NCBI RefSeq assembly: GCF_016107305.1
Contig: NZ_RCVR01000021.1
Coordinates: forward strand, 1-64,000
Reading direction: 5' to 3'
Length of the DNA stretch: 64,000 bases
Source of the DNA: Roseomonas sp. KE2513
GTDB lineage: Bacteria; Pseudomonadota; Alphaproteobacteria; Acetobacterales; Acetobacteraceae
Within the stretch, counting starts at the first letter, position 1; each line of letters starts with the position of its first letter. A model generated the notes under the pieces. It saw nothing but the letters and a program-made list of their open reading frames with translations, was not told the DNA's origin and ran no database searches. This document shows, one piece after another, positions 34,774 through 43,389 of this stretch. Position numbers and translations under genes: made by a program.

Positions 34774-35825
34774 GAGCGCCTTGCCACCCGGCGGACAACC
34801 CTCACCACGTCCGGGCTGGTCGTGCCGGTGCCGGGATCGCAGTTCCGGCCGAAGTTCGGGTTGCGGTTGTAGATGTGAACCACGCCCTCCCCAGCGCGCA
34901 GCCGGATCTCGCGCGCCGTGGTCGGGAGCACCGCGGTATCGGCCGCCTTCATAATCGGGAAGACCGACGACTCGCTGCCGTCCGGGTTCACCACGAAGAA
35001 GGCCGGGAGGGGGCGGTCGCCCGAGTAGAGGAAGGCGGTCTCCTGCCCGTTGTCCGTCACCTTCTCCGGGATGAAAGCGCGGCCGGCATCGTTCGCCTCA
35101 CCCTCATAGAGCCAGTTGCGGCAGGCCGCCCCGGCGCCGAAGTAGTCCACCGCCAAACGCGCTGCCGCCAGTTGGGTGCGGGCCTGCCGGCGGGATTCCT
35201 CCCGGAGCGGCGCACCGGCGGTAGCACGGGCGCGGGCTTCCTCACGGCGAGCCGCCGCCTCGGCTTCACGCTTACGCCGGTCGTCGTCGGGGTAGCGGAA
35301 GATCAGGCCATAGGTGAACTCGCGATCCTCGCAGACCGCCTCACCTGCGCAATCCGTCGGCAGGTTCTTCGCCTGCACCGTGAACTGATAGGCGCGGTCC
35401 GGCTGCTGCCCGCCAGCGACCTGGGTGATTACCTGCAGCGTCGTGTACCCTGGAGCTTCTACCCACATCGGGAGGTTGTTGCGGAGCGGCGCCTGAGGTC
35501 CGGCGGTCTGGCCTTCTGCCGCCGCCGCAGCACTGGGCGGGGAAATCGTCTTGTTGCCGTCGCCGATGACGATGTGGACGATCTGCTCGGACGGTCCGAA
35601 GGTCAGGACAAAGGACCGCCCCACGGCGACCACCAGCCGTGTCCGGACGCCCGGGCGGTAATCCTGGGAGCGCATGTTCTGGTCTTCGAGATCGGCCCGG
35701 GGCAGGTTCGCCGCAGCGACGGTGGCGGCGGCCGGGGGAGAGGGCGTGGGAGCGCCCTGGGAGAGCGCAGGGGCGGCAATCGTCGTGGAGGCGAGCAGGG
35801 AGAGGACGAGGGTGATCTGGCGCAT
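34770..35825 (-). CDS. virB9: VirB9 outer-membrane core complex protein
   Basis: The 351-residue protein has a Sec signal peptide over residues 1-23 with cleavage after ALSQG-like sequence. The CagX/VirB9 domain begins at about 55 (YRPGVRTRLVVAVGRSFVLT). The C-terminal OM-complex domain includes DNGQETAFLYSGDRPLPAFF and REIRLRAGEGVVHIYNRNP. The central charged Arg/Glu stretch is a flexible link. ATG at 35825 is used because the signal peptide starts there, one base after the VirB8 stop. It pairs with VirB7 and VirB10. Confidence 0.92.
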   Translation of the reverse strand: MRQITLVLSLLASTTIAAPALSQGAPTPSPPAAATVAAANLPRADLEDQNMRSQDYRPGVRTRLVVAVGRSFVLTFGPSEQIVHIVIGDGNKTISPPSAAAAAEGQTAGPQAPLRNNLPMWVEAPGYTTLQVITQVAGGQQPDRAYQFTVQAKNLPTDCAGEAVCEDREFTYGLIFRYPDDDRRKREAEAAARREEARARATAGAPLREESRRQARTQLAAARLAVDYFGAGAACRNWLYEGEANDAGRAFIPEKVTDNGQETAFLYSGDRPLPAFFVVNPDGSESSVFPIMKAADTAVLPTTAREIRLRAGEGVVHIYNRNPNFGRNCDPGTGTTSPDVVRVVRRVARRS

Positions 35826-35826
35826 G

Positions 35827-36573
35827 TCAGCAGCTCCCCGGGCGACCTGAGGGGTCGGGCTGGCCTTCCCAGACGAATGCCTGGAACCCGGCCGCATTGG
35901 TGTTTCGGTCGTTGGGCGTCATCCGGAGTTCCGGGCGCCACTGAAACTGGATGGTGAGCTGCCAGGGCACGCACACAGCCCCACCGTTCGGCGGCGTCTC
36001 GCGCTTGATGAACCGGACGGTCCACGCTTCGGTGTTCTGGGTGCCCTTGCCGGTTGGCGTGTAGGTCGGGCGCACGACATCGAGCGCGCCACGCTGCCCA
36101 AGACGCCGGGGCGGCCCGTCGGTGCCCTCGTAGTAGTCCGTGAAGCGCGCGCGCTGCGCTGGAGCCAGGAAGAGGCCGCACCGCGAGGCTTCCGTTTCAC
36201 GCGTCTGGTAGTGGTAGCCCTCGCAGTATTCCACGGCCATCTGGAGATACTGGCGCGACGTGACCTCGGTGAACCTCACCGGCACCTCATCAACCGAGAC
36301 CGCGCGCTCGATGCGCCCCTCGGGGGAGATCGTGTTGAACACCGGGACGGCCGGGGCATTACGGACGATCACCAGGGCGGCCACACCCAGGCCGGTCAGC
36401 CCCACCACCAGGCCGGCGCCGCCGACGATCCATCCCGCTGTGCGGAAGGAGCGGCCAAGCGTGATGACCTGATCGGCGCGCGTGGTGGCAGCCGAAAGGT
36501 GCCGCTTCGCTGCCGCGGCGTCCAACGCCTCTGCGGGCTGCGCGGGGGAGACAAGCTGTAGGGGAGACCTCAC
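35827..36573 (-). CDS. virB8: VirB8 inner-membrane assembly protein
   Basis: The 248-residue protein has a cytoplasmic N-terminus of about 45 residues, one membrane helix (GWIVGGAGLVVGLTGLGVAA, about residues 47-66) and a periplasmic VirB8/NTF2-like domain. That domain includes SRQYLQMAVEYCEGYHYQTR and AWTVRFIKRETPPNG. GTG at 36573 overlaps the VirB7 stop as GTGA, which settles the start over a longer frame. It forms the inner-membrane platform with VirB6 and VirB10. Confidence 0.88.
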   Translation of the reverse strand: MRSPLQLVSPAQPAEALDAAAAKRHLSAATTRADQVITLGRSFRTAGWIVGGAGLVVGLTGLGVAALVIVRNAPAVPVFNTISPEGRIERAVSVDEVPVRFTEVTSRQYLQMAVEYCEGYHYQTRETEASRCGLFLAPAQRARFTDYYEGTDGPPRRLGQRGALDVVRPTYTPTGKGTQNTEAWTVRFIKRETPPNGGAVCVPWQLTIQFQWRPELRMTPNDRNTNAAGFQAFVWEGQPDPSGRPGSC

Positions 36574-36716
36574 CGGCTGGCCGCCCGTACATCGTTCACG
36601 CGCTCGGCCCACCGCTCCGGGTTCAGCCGGAAGACATGGCCGTCAGGCTTGGGAAGCGCCTTCTCGCTCGCGCAGGCCGCGACGGTCAGGAGCAGGAGGA
36701 GGGCGAGCGGTCGCAT
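36570..36716 (-). CDS. virB7: VirB7-like small lipoprotein
   Basis: This 48-residue lipoprotein begins MRPLALLLLLTVAACASEKA with lipobox VAAC and cleavage before Cys15. The mature part is short (ends ERVNDVRAASR). VirB7 lipoproteins anchor VirB9 to the outer membrane. Its place between virB6 and virB8, size and lipobox match. The stop overlaps the VirB8 GTG, and it starts 22 bases after the VirB6 stop. Confidence 0.85.
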   Translation of the reverse strand: MRPLALLLLLTVAACASEKALPKPDGHVFRLNPERWAERVNDVRAASR

Positions 36717-36737
36717 GAGGGGGGATGCGCCTTCTGG

Positions 36738-37754
36738 CTAGTTGTTGGAGAGGGAGCGGCCGGGCGGCGCATTCCGCACCACCGGGATCATGTCGTTTGC
36801 GGGCGACCCCTCCCCGCCGGAGTTTCGGTTGCTATCGCTAAGCCCCCCACCCCCTCCGGCTCCGCCTTCCTGTTCGCGCCGGGCAAAGGGATTTCGGAGA
36901 CTGGGGAGGTGACCGTAACCCGCGAAGCCGCCTGCAATCGCTCCGGCAGTGCCGGGGAGCTGGTAGGTGAGCCAGCCCGCGCAGACGAACATGGCGGCCC
37001 CACCAAGCAGCGTTTGCAGGGCCAGCCACTCATTTCCGCCGTTAGTCATCTGCGCGAGTAGGGTTTGCAACATCCGCTCAAGGCCGTTGAGGACCAGCGA
37101 GAGCAGGACGGTGGTGAGCAGCTTCAGGATCAGGTTGGCGAAGACGCTGTGCAACCAGCCCCAGAACAGAAAGCGGAACCAGGGAAAAAGCCACAGCGCG
37201 ACAAAGAGGGGCCATAGGCCGACGAGGACCGCGACCATGATGAAAGCCTTCATCCAGATCACGAACCCCATCACGCAAGCGACGAGGGCAATCACCCAGT
37301 AGAGCAGGACGCCGCACCCAAGGATGACACCCGCCACCGACCAGGGGAGTTGGCGCATGACGCGCAGACCGCCCGCGAAAGCGCGGTTCCAGAGAGTGTC
37401 GTAGAGCGCGCCCGTCACCATGCGAGTCCCGGTGGCACCAGACAGGGCACCGCCAACTTCGCGCTCAATCCCGGTCAGCAAGAGGTCGCGCAGGGCCGGA
37501 CCCAGGTTAAGCGTTGAGGTGAGCAGCAACCCTACGAACCAATACTTCACCAGCGACGTAAGGAGGATGCTGATCGGATCTTCGCCCCCCTTGATCGAGG
37601 ACCAAAGCATCGTGCCAACGAGGAGCACAATCATGGCGTCTCGCATCCATGTCAGCGTCCAGGAGGACAGGGCGCCAACGAGCACGTTGGTCAGCGCGAT
37701 CAGCGGGACCGCGAAGCCATCGTAGATGGTTGCGAAGACAGCCCAGGTCGGCAT
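36738..37754 (-). CDS. virB6: VirB6-like polytopic channel protein
   Basis: The 338-residue inner-membrane protein has about six hydrophobic segments from residue 8 to 270, for example AMIVLLVGTML, YWFVGLLLTST, GCGVLLYWVIALVACVMGF and GGAAMFVCAGWLTYQLPG. The TrbL/VirB6 Trp-containing centre (GLWPLFVALWLFPWFRFLFW) is clear. The tail of 60 residues is Gly/Asn-rich and probably periplasmic or cytoplasmic and disordered. The start overlaps the EexN-like stop by one base (TGATG). Confidence 0.9.
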   Translation of the reverse strand: MPTWAVFATIYDGFAVPLIALTNVLVGALSSWTLTWMRDAMIVLLVGTMLWSSIKGGEDPISILLTSLVKYWFVGLLLTSTLNLGPALRDLLLTGIEREVGGALSGATGTRMVTGALYDTLWNRAFAGGLRVMRQLPWSVAGVILGCGVLLYWVIALVACVMGFVIWMKAFIMVAVLVGLWPLFVALWLFPWFRFLFWGWLHSVFANLILKLLTTVLLSLVLNGLERMLQTLLAQMTNGGNEWLALQTLLGGAAMFVCAGWLTYQLPGTAGAIAGGFAGYGHLPSLRNPFARREQEGGAGGGGGLSDSNRNSGGEGSPANDMIPVVRNAPPGRSLSNN

Positions 37755-38197
37755 CAGGTAAAGCCCGCCGCACGGCAGTTATTGCGAGCCCGCCAGGCGG
37801 GATCCGCGCGCTTGCACGTAGCAAGGTGCTCACGCCGGGCGTCCGGCCGCATCTCCCAGTAGCGAGGCGAGGAAGGGGGCGTGTCATCGAAGGGATTGAG
37901 GCGCGTCCGGGCAGCCGCCTCCCGTTCGGCGGCGATCAGGTTGCCCTGGCTCGCCGCCGCGCAGTGATCATTGCGCCGCGCCGCGCCGGGGTTGTCCCGG
38001 CAGGCCGCCACCACCCGCTCCCGAACGGTCGGGTTATTGGCATACCACTCCGCACTCGGCGGGGTCGTCTGCGAATACCCTTTGATCGCCCCCAGGATCA
38101 GCATGATCACGACCACCCAGAGCAGCAGGCGGAAGCCCCCGAAGAGGCTGGGGTTAGGGGACAATTCGAAGAGGACGGCACGGACGACGCGGCGCAT
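37754..38197 (-). CDS. EexN-like entry-exclusion protein with two Cys repeats
   Basis: The 147-residue protein has one membrane helix (about residues 20-40) and two copies of an EexN-type motif. The first is EWYANNPTVRERVVAACRDN followed by PGAARRNDHCAAA. The second is RYWEMRPDARREHLATCKRA and ARNNCRAAGF. EexN and TrbK-type proteins block redundant transfer into cells already holding the element. They lie between virB5 and virB6 in IncN/IncW-type operons, as here. The repeated motif is unusual because EexN lipoproteins normally have one. It is an N-terminal membrane form, not a lipoprotein. Confidence 0.7.
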   Translation of the reverse strand: MRRVVRAVLFELSPNPSLFGGFRLLLWVVVIMLILGAIKGYSQTTPPSAEWYANNPTVRERVVAACRDNPGAARRNDHCAAASQGNLIAAEREAAARTRLNPFDDTPPSSPRYWEMRPDARREHLATCKRADPAWRARNNCRAAGFT

Positions 38198-38199
38198 GA

Positions 38200-39000
38200 T
38201 CAGCTCCCTACGCTTGCGGTGGCGGGTGCGCTGGCAGGCGCCCCGGTCCGTCCGTCAAGTACGGTCAGAGCCTCGTCAATCGACTTCTGAAGGCGCTCCT
38301 CCTGGCGCAATTGGTCCACCTGAGCCTGCGCCGCCTGGTAGCTGGCGGCGGCCTGCGCCTGGACCTGCTGGTTCTGGATCTGCGCCGTCTCGGCCTGCAG
38401 GCGCACCATCAGCGCCTCCCGCTCGGTCGGGTCGCGGGCCGTGGCAAGCCGGGCCTGCAACTGCGCCAGCAGCGGCGACCGCTCGGCCGCGCTCTGGTGA
38501 AGCTGCAGCGAGACCGACTGCGAGCCCGACAGCGCCGACGCCCGCCGGATCATCTCGTCCTGGGCGAAGTTCCCGCCCTGGACGCGATAGACCTGGTTGG
38601 TGGTCTGGGTGCTGGTCAGCAGGCCGTTCAGCGAGGCCAGGGAGCCCTCAATGCCCCCGGTTCCGTTGAGCAGCGCCTGCATCGAGTAGGGGTTCACCGG
38701 CAGCGGGTTCTGGATGCCGATCGTCCCCAACGCCCCGACCGCAGACCCCAGATCGGTGATCCGCGTCGCCGCGGACCACACCGTCCGCGCCTGGGTGTAG
38801 GTCCCCTGAACCTCGGTGTAGATCGAGCGGGCTTGCTCAAGCTGCTTGCCCATTTCAACCCAGTTTTGGCCCCAGTTAAGCTGCTGGGTGATCTCCTGCG
38901 CGCAGTTCGCGCAGATAATGGCCGACGCCGGGCGCTGGGTGCCGCTGCTGGTCAGCAACCCCACCCCCACCACAGCGACGGCGAGTGATCGCCTCATCAT
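38200..39000 (-). CDS. virB5: VirB5-like pilus-tip protein
   Basis: The 266-residue protein has a signal peptide (residues 1-27, ending PASA). The helical mature region includes NCAQEITQQLNWGQNWVEMG, as in TrbJ/VirB5 proteins, and a Gln-rich C-terminal coiled coil (QIQNQQVQAQAAASYQAAQA). VirB5 is a minor pilus component that contacts recipients. The start overlaps the VirB4 stop (ATGA), and a second ATG three bases later is possible. Confidence 0.85.
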   Translation of the reverse strand: MMRRSLAVAVVGVGLLTSSGTQRPASAIICANCAQEITQQLNWGQNWVEMGKQLEQARSIYTEVQGTYTQARTVWSAATRITDLGSAVGALGTIGIQNPLPVNPYSMQALLNGTGGIEGSLASLNGLLTSTQTTNQVYRVQGGNFAQDEMIRRASALSGSQSVSLQLHQSAAERSPLLAQLQARLATARDPTEREALMVRLQAETAQIQNQQVQAQAAASYQAAQAQVDQLRQEERLQKSIDEALTVLDGRTGAPASAPATASVGS

Positions 39001-41579
39001 GACATCAGTTCTCCAAGGGCTGGTTCCTGGGCATCCACCTGGCCCCTCGCCGCAGCGAGGCGCCGCAGGCGGTGGTACTCCGCGACAAACCGCTCAGGGT
39101 CGCGGCGCACATCGTCGGGGATCTGATCGATGATCCGCAGTGTGTGTTCGGACGTGGAAAGGATCGCCAGCTCGTCGCCCATGTCCGCCAGGGGGAGCTG
39201 CTGGATGCTGCTGGTGCCGCCCTTGCAGTAGAGGAAGCGACCCGACCCCTTGCTGATCGTCTTCAGCGCGTCGAACTCACCGTTGCTTCGCTTCAGCCCG
39301 TCCACGAAATCTGCCCGGCTGACGCGGGGGTTCGCGAAGTGCATCTGGTTCGGGCACTGCTCGACCAGCGAGGCCACGACCCCAGCTGCGATAACATCGG
39401 AGGGCGACTGGCTGATGAAGGTCAGCACCCCGTTCCTGGAGCGGATGGTGCGGCCGGATTTGATGATGTTCGCCCGGAAGACCTCATCCGCCAGCGCCCG
39501 CCAGCCCTCATCCACCGGCATCAGGAGGGGGCGGCCGTCGAGCAGCATCTCGGCCACGAAGAACAGGTAGGTCATGGCCGGGCCGCGGGCGCGGGGGTGA
39601 TCCAGCAGCTTGGTCGTGTCGAACGCCTGACAGACATGGGCGAGGTCCACGGCACATTGCGGGGCATCCAGCACCCAGCCAAGATCCTCACCCCAGACCC
39701 ACTTGCGGAAGCGGGCGCCGGCGCCGTTCTCCCCGGTCCCCAGGAAGGCGAGGACAGAGCCGAGCCAGCGATCGGCGGGCTCATTCTCCATCGTCGTCTC
39801 GATCCCGAGCGCCAGCCGCGCCTCCTCCTCGGCCGTGATCGGCCCCAGGCGGTCCGAAAGGATGCAGCCGTGCAGGAGGGTGAAAATCATGGTGCGGGCG
39901 GCGGGGGTGTTGGAGAGCGTCTTCATGGGGGCGAAGCAGGGCGCCCCTTGCTCCAGCACCCGATAGCGCCCGCCCATCGCGTACCAGAGCGCCTGCCAGC
40001 CCCGCTTGTGATCGAGGGCGAAGATCCGCCCCCCGAGCTTGGCCATGCGGGCGCGGGTGCAGGCGATCATGAAGCCCACACCGGCCGACTTGCCCGACCC
40101 CATCTCCCCCGAGACGAAGGTGGAGCCCACCGCGGCGTCACCCTCACCATCGTGCCAGTGGAACTTGTAGGGGGTGCCCCCGCTGGTGCGGAGGATGGCG
40201 ATCGGCCCACCCCACCGGCTCGTCTCCGCGCCGCCGGCATAGTTGTGGAGGGGCGCGAGGCCGGCGAAGTTGCGCGAGCTGATCGCGCCCGGCCGCACCC
40301 GGTATTTCGTGTTGCCGCCCATCATGGACAGCCAGGCCGCCATGAGGGCCTTGTTCTCCCGCGCCACGGTGGCGCTGGAGGAGGCGAGGCGCTTCCAGGC
40401 GTCGTTGACCACATCGTTCAGGGCATTGGTGCCGGGGCGGCCGATGACGGTATCCAGAACCTCCTGGATCACGTTGGAAACCGCCGCGGGCAGGCCCACC
40501 CGCCCGAAGGCCCGCGCCAGGCGCTCGTACATGGCGCCACCGCCCGTCGCCCGATCCGCGAAGACGCAGAGGGTCAGGTAGTGGTCACCCATGACGAAGC
40601 GGCCTGCCTGGAGGTCGCTGGCGAACTCGCCCAGCCCCGCCAGTTGCTTGAATGCCTTGTCGTTGGCCCACACCATCCGGTTCTGCTTCCGGGTGATCAC
40701 ATCCTGCCCCTCGGCCTGCTCCATGAACCGGAAGGTCTGGTGGAGCGTGAACCGGAAGGGAGCGGCGAGCAGGGTGTTCAGGACGCCGGGATAGGTGATG
40801 GCGGGATATTCGCGGAAGCCGAGATGGGCGGCGTAGGTGGTCCAGCCCGGCCCCCGGATCTCGATGTGCTCGTGGTGGAAGACAACATCCTCGCTGAACG
40901 CGGTGTTGCCGATCCGACCTGTCGTCATGGGCACGGGGCGCCACACGCCCGTCAGGGCAAAGACCTCGGCCTCCACCATTTCGTTGAAGGGAGACTTCAT
41001 GCGCGGAAGGGAGTCGGGAACCGTCCGGAGGGTCACGCCGAGGCGCCGCAGCCCATAGGCGCGCAGTTCCTGCTCGACCAGGGCGCAGGCGCGGTTGAGG
41101 TTGTGCAGGCGGGTGACGGCGTTGTCCTCTCCTTTCGCCGTCTTCGCCGCGGCCTCGTTCACCTTGTCGCCGATCCACTCGCCGGCCGGCTGGGCCGGGC
41201 GGAACTGCAAGGTGAGGTAGAGCCGGTTGAAGTAGAGGTTCTGCTGCAGCAGCCCGTCCTCGTAACTCGCGAGCAGCGGCGCCACGAAGGGGAGATCGGT
41301 CTGCTCGAAGGGGAGAGTGGCCGGGTCCACGATGCCCCGGCACAGCCTCACCCCATGGACGAGCCGGTCCGTATGGATGTTCCGCATCAGGCGGTTGATG
41401 TCATCCATGCTGGCCACGAGATCGACCGGCTCGCCCGTCTCCGACGGAATGCCGGCCACCTCATAAATGGCGTAAGCGCTGCCGTCCGAGAGCAGCATGG
41501 CGTCATCGGCCAGGAAGTCCTCGTAGGGTACCCAGTCGCTCAGAAGCGGGACGGCTTTGATCCTGAGCCGGTCAAACAT
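38997..41579 (-). CDS. virB4: VirB4 secretion ATPase
   Basis: The 860-residue protein is the largest ATPase of the secretion system. Its CagE/TrbE/VirB4 N-domain begins MFDRLRIKAVPLLSDWVPYE. Walker A is FVSGEMGSGKSAGVGFMIAC (about residue 480) and Walker B is LLMPVDEGWRALADE (about 690). Later blocks include VLTFISQSPSDVIAAG and the C-terminal FLYCKGGTSSIQQLP. The start at 41579 overlaps the VirB3 stop by 8 bases, and the upstream frame is not needed. Length is standard. Confidence 0.94.
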   Translation of the reverse strand: MFDRLRIKAVPLLSDWVPYEDFLADDAMLLSDGSAYAIYEVAGIPSETGEPVDLVASMDDINRLMRNIHTDRLVHGVRLCRGIVDPATLPFEQTDLPFVAPLLASYEDGLLQQNLYFNRLYLTLQFRPAQPAGEWIGDKVNEAAAKTAKGEDNAVTRLHNLNRACALVEQELRAYGLRRLGVTLRTVPDSLPRMKSPFNEMVEAEVFALTGVWRPVPMTTGRIGNTAFSEDVVFHHEHIEIRGPGWTTYAAHLGFREYPAITYPGVLNTLLAAPFRFTLHQTFRFMEQAEGQDVITRKQNRMVWANDKAFKQLAGLGEFASDLQAGRFVMGDHYLTLCVFADRATGGGAMYERLARAFGRVGLPAAVSNVIQEVLDTVIGRPGTNALNDVVNDAWKRLASSSATVARENKALMAAWLSMMGGNTKYRVRPGAISSRNFAGLAPLHNYAGGAETSRWGGPIAILRTSGGTPYKFHWHDGEGDAAVGSTFVSGEMGSGKSAGVGFMIACTRARMAKLGGRIFALDHKRGWQALWYAMGGRYRVLEQGAPCFAPMKTLSNTPAARTMIFTLLHGCILSDRLGPITAEEEARLALGIETTMENEPADRWLGSVLAFLGTGENGAGARFRKWVWGEDLGWVLDAPQCAVDLAHVCQAFDTTKLLDHPRARGPAMTYLFFVAEMLLDGRPLLMPVDEGWRALADEVFRANIIKSGRTIRSRNGVLTFISQSPSDVIAAGVVASLVEQCPNQMHFANPRVSRADFVDGLKRSNGEFDALKTISKGSGRFLYCKGGTSSIQQLPLADMGDELAILSTSEHTLRIIDQIPDDVRRDPERFVAEYHRLRRLAAARGQVDAQEPALGELMS

Positions 41580-41889
41580 AGCTGGGCACGTCTTCGGGCC
41601 TGCGGGCGTTCTGGGCCGGCAGGGCGTAGAGGCAAGGGCCAACCAGCCGTGCTTTCGTGTCGAGCCACATGCGCCACTCGCGGAAGAAGTTCGGGTTCTT
41701 GTTAGCGAGTGCCCGCATGATGGGGTGGAACAGCAGGAAGACCAGCCAGTAGAAGGGGCTGCTCATCACCAGGCCGAAGAAGAACGAGCCAAAGAAGTTG
41801 GTGTAGTAGCCCTCCATCGGCACGCCCCTCTTCATGGCGGGTCGCGTGCAGGCCAGGTAGAGCGTGTCGCCCGCGAACCCGCCGGCCAT
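41572..41889 (-). CDS. virB3: VirB3 inner-membrane protein
   Basis: The 105-residue protein follows the VirB3 pattern: short start with DTLYLACTRPAMKRGVP, then two hydrophobic segments in FGSFFFGLVMSSPFYWLVFL (about residues 32-55), then a basic tail with NPNFFREWRMWLDTKA. VirB3 works with VirB4 in pilus assembly. It overlaps virB4 by 8 bases and follows virB2 by 3 bases. Confidence 0.88.
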   Translation of the reverse strand: MAGGFAGDTLYLACTRPAMKRGVPMEGYYTNFFGSFFFGLVMSSPFYWLVFLLFHPIMRALANKNPNFFREWRMWLDTKARLVGPCLYALPAQNARRPEDVPSYV

Positions 41890-41892
41890 GGC

Positions 41893-42096
41893 TCAGCTCA
41901 TACCGAGCGAGATGTAGTTCTTGACGAGGTAGGCGCCGATGAAGGCGCCGCCACCGCAAGCCATGCTGATAAAGCCCGCACGCGGCGGCAGCATCTGCGC
42001 GGCGGCCAGCAGGAAGCACGCAGCCACGCCGCAGACGATCAGAGAGACCCCGAAGGGGCCGAGCAGGAAGGTCGAAATTGCAGTAAGCAGGCCCAT
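41893..42096 (-). CDS. virB2: VirB2-like pilin
   Basis: The 67-residue protein reads MGLLTAISTFLLGPFGVSLI and then two hydrophobic helices separated by PPRAG (VCGVAACFLLAAAQMLPPRA and FISMACGGGAFIGAYLV). VirB2/TrbC pilins have this hairpin, usually after a long signal peptide; here only a short leader remains, so processing may be unusual. ATG at 42096 is chosen; there is no strong ribosome-binding site. It lies between virB1 and virB3 as expected. Confidence 0.75.
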   Translation of the reverse strand: MGLLTAISTFLLGPFGVSLIVCGVAACFLLAAAQMLPPRAGFISMACGGGAFIGAYLVKNYISLGMS

Positions 42097-42110
42097 GAGG
42101 TGAATGTTCC

Positions 42111-42743
42111 TTAGCGGCTGAAGGTGAGTTCCCGTCCGACGCCCGGCCGCAGGACCGTCGCGGACGGGCGCTGCAGGGGGACCACCGTGGCGGCTGGGGG
42201 AGACGGCAGGGCAGGGGCCTCGGCCGTCGCAAGGGCATTGCGGGCGCGGAGCGCGGGCAGGATCCGGCGCTCGAAGTTCACACGCACGCGGTCGGCGTAA
42301 CCGTTTGGGGTAAAGCGACCGGAGTTGTAGCAATGAAGGGCAGCGTCAAGCCGGTCCTGCTCGGGCAGCGCCGCCGGAGCTCGGGTGAAGCAATCCGCCA
42401 GAACCTCAATGCCGATGCGCGCCGCGGTGCACGGATCGAAGGCAGCGCTTGGAGGCAGGCCACGTTTCTGGAGGTGCCCGGCGCGCAGGTTCAACTGCGT
42501 CGCGCCCATGTCGATGTTCGTGACGCCCTGGGCGATCAGCGCCTCAACGTAGGCGGTCGCCTCCTGCACCGATCCGAAGCGGCGGGACGAGACGGAGCGG
42601 CCCGCCTCATTCACGTTCACTGCGTAAGGGTGGAAGCTGCTTTCCGTCGCAACCACGGCGGCCAGCAGAGGCGCCTCACCAGGAGCAACCCCACAGGCCG
42701 GCGCCAGTGCCAGGAAGGCGGCCAGGCTCAGAGGACCGCTCAT
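42111..42743 (-). CDS. virB1: VirB1 lytic transglycosylase
   Basis: The 210-residue enzyme cuts peptidoglycan to let the secretion channel pass. It has a signal peptide (about residues 1-18), the SLT motif LLAAVVATESSFHPYAVNVN with catalytic Glu34, GATQLNLRAGHLQKRGLPPS, and the DAALHCYNSGRFTPNGYADR block. The tail after residue 165 is Pro/Ala-rich. GAGGAG lies before the ATG. It is the complete version of the broken gene at 17079-17454. Confidence 0.88.
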   Translation of the reverse strand: MSGPLSLAAFLALAPACGVAPGEAPLLAAVVATESSFHPYAVNVNEAGRSVSSRRFGSVQEATAYVEALIAQGVTNIDMGATQLNLRAGHLQKRGLPPSAAFDPCTAARIGIEVLADCFTRAPAALPEQDRLDAALHCYNSGRFTPNGYADRVRVNFERRILPALRARNALATAEAPALPSPPAATVVPLQRPSATVLRPGVGRELTFSR

Positions 42744-42773
42744 GCGCTCCTCTTGCCAAAAGAAGTGGGGTTG

Positions 42774-43175
42774 TTAGTCCACGCCGATCCCGAGGCAGGC
42801 CAAGCGCGGATGGCCTTCCGGGTAGACCATAAGCGGGCCAGGATAACCCCAGCCGGCGAACGCGCGGCGGAGCGTCCTGAAGTCGGACCAGGCGCGGGCG
42901 CCCTCATAGCGACGCATGACCAGGAGCAAATAACCGGCGCGACTGGTGCCAGCGAGGCGCAGATAAGCGAGGTAGTCAGCGGTGGCATTAACCTCGACCA
43001 CAACGACCCGGCTGATCCGGTCGCCTTCCGCCAGACGCTGCCGCAAATCGGATTCGGAAATGGCCCTGCTACGCTGCAATGACTCGCCTGCCCCCTCGAT
43101 GGCGAGCGCAACGTAAGCAAGGGTTTGCGGGCGTGGAAGCCACACAGGCGATGGTTCGGTAGCCGTATCAGACAT
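42774..43175 (-). CDS. OrfX: unrecognised first gene of the virB operon
   Basis: The 133-residue protein (MSDTATEPSPVWLPRPQTLA start) has a compact domain at residues 35-130: ESDLRQRLAEGDRISRVVVV, YLAYLRLAGTSRAGYLLLVM and GYPGPLMVYPEGHPRL. It shares this domain with the protein at 16650-17039. It lies 30 bases before virB1 and is probably the first gene of the transfer operon, so a regulatory or conjugation-accessory role is inferred. No known family is recognised. Start at 43175 is supported by GGACGAG upstream. Confidence 0.7.
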   Translation of the reverse strand: MSDTATEPSPVWLPRPQTLAYVALAIEGAGESLQRSRAISESDLRQRLAEGDRISRVVVVEVNATADYLAYLRLAGTSRAGYLLLVMRRYEGARAWSDFRTLRRAFAGWGYPGPLMVYPEGHPRLACLGIGVD

Positions 43176-43389
43176 TGCTCGTCCGCGGGCTTCCACATTT
43201 CTCCGCCCTCGTGCGGGCTCGGCCGCGTCCGACCCCCTGCCTCCAGGCGGTGACCGAGAATCTATGAGAACGTGTGTTCCTCTGTAAAGACGCAATTCGG
43301 AAAATGCGGCAATGCGCATATTCGTTACGACGTTGGCACTCTTTCGCTGTTGAACAGACAGGCAGGCACGTTCAGGAACGGAATCCATG

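Noticed and set aside
39072-41705. 877-residue open frame antisense to virB4
   Set aside because: It mirrors virB4 in a high-GC region, where antisense frames stay open through codon bias; its translation has no domain and no ribosome-binding site.
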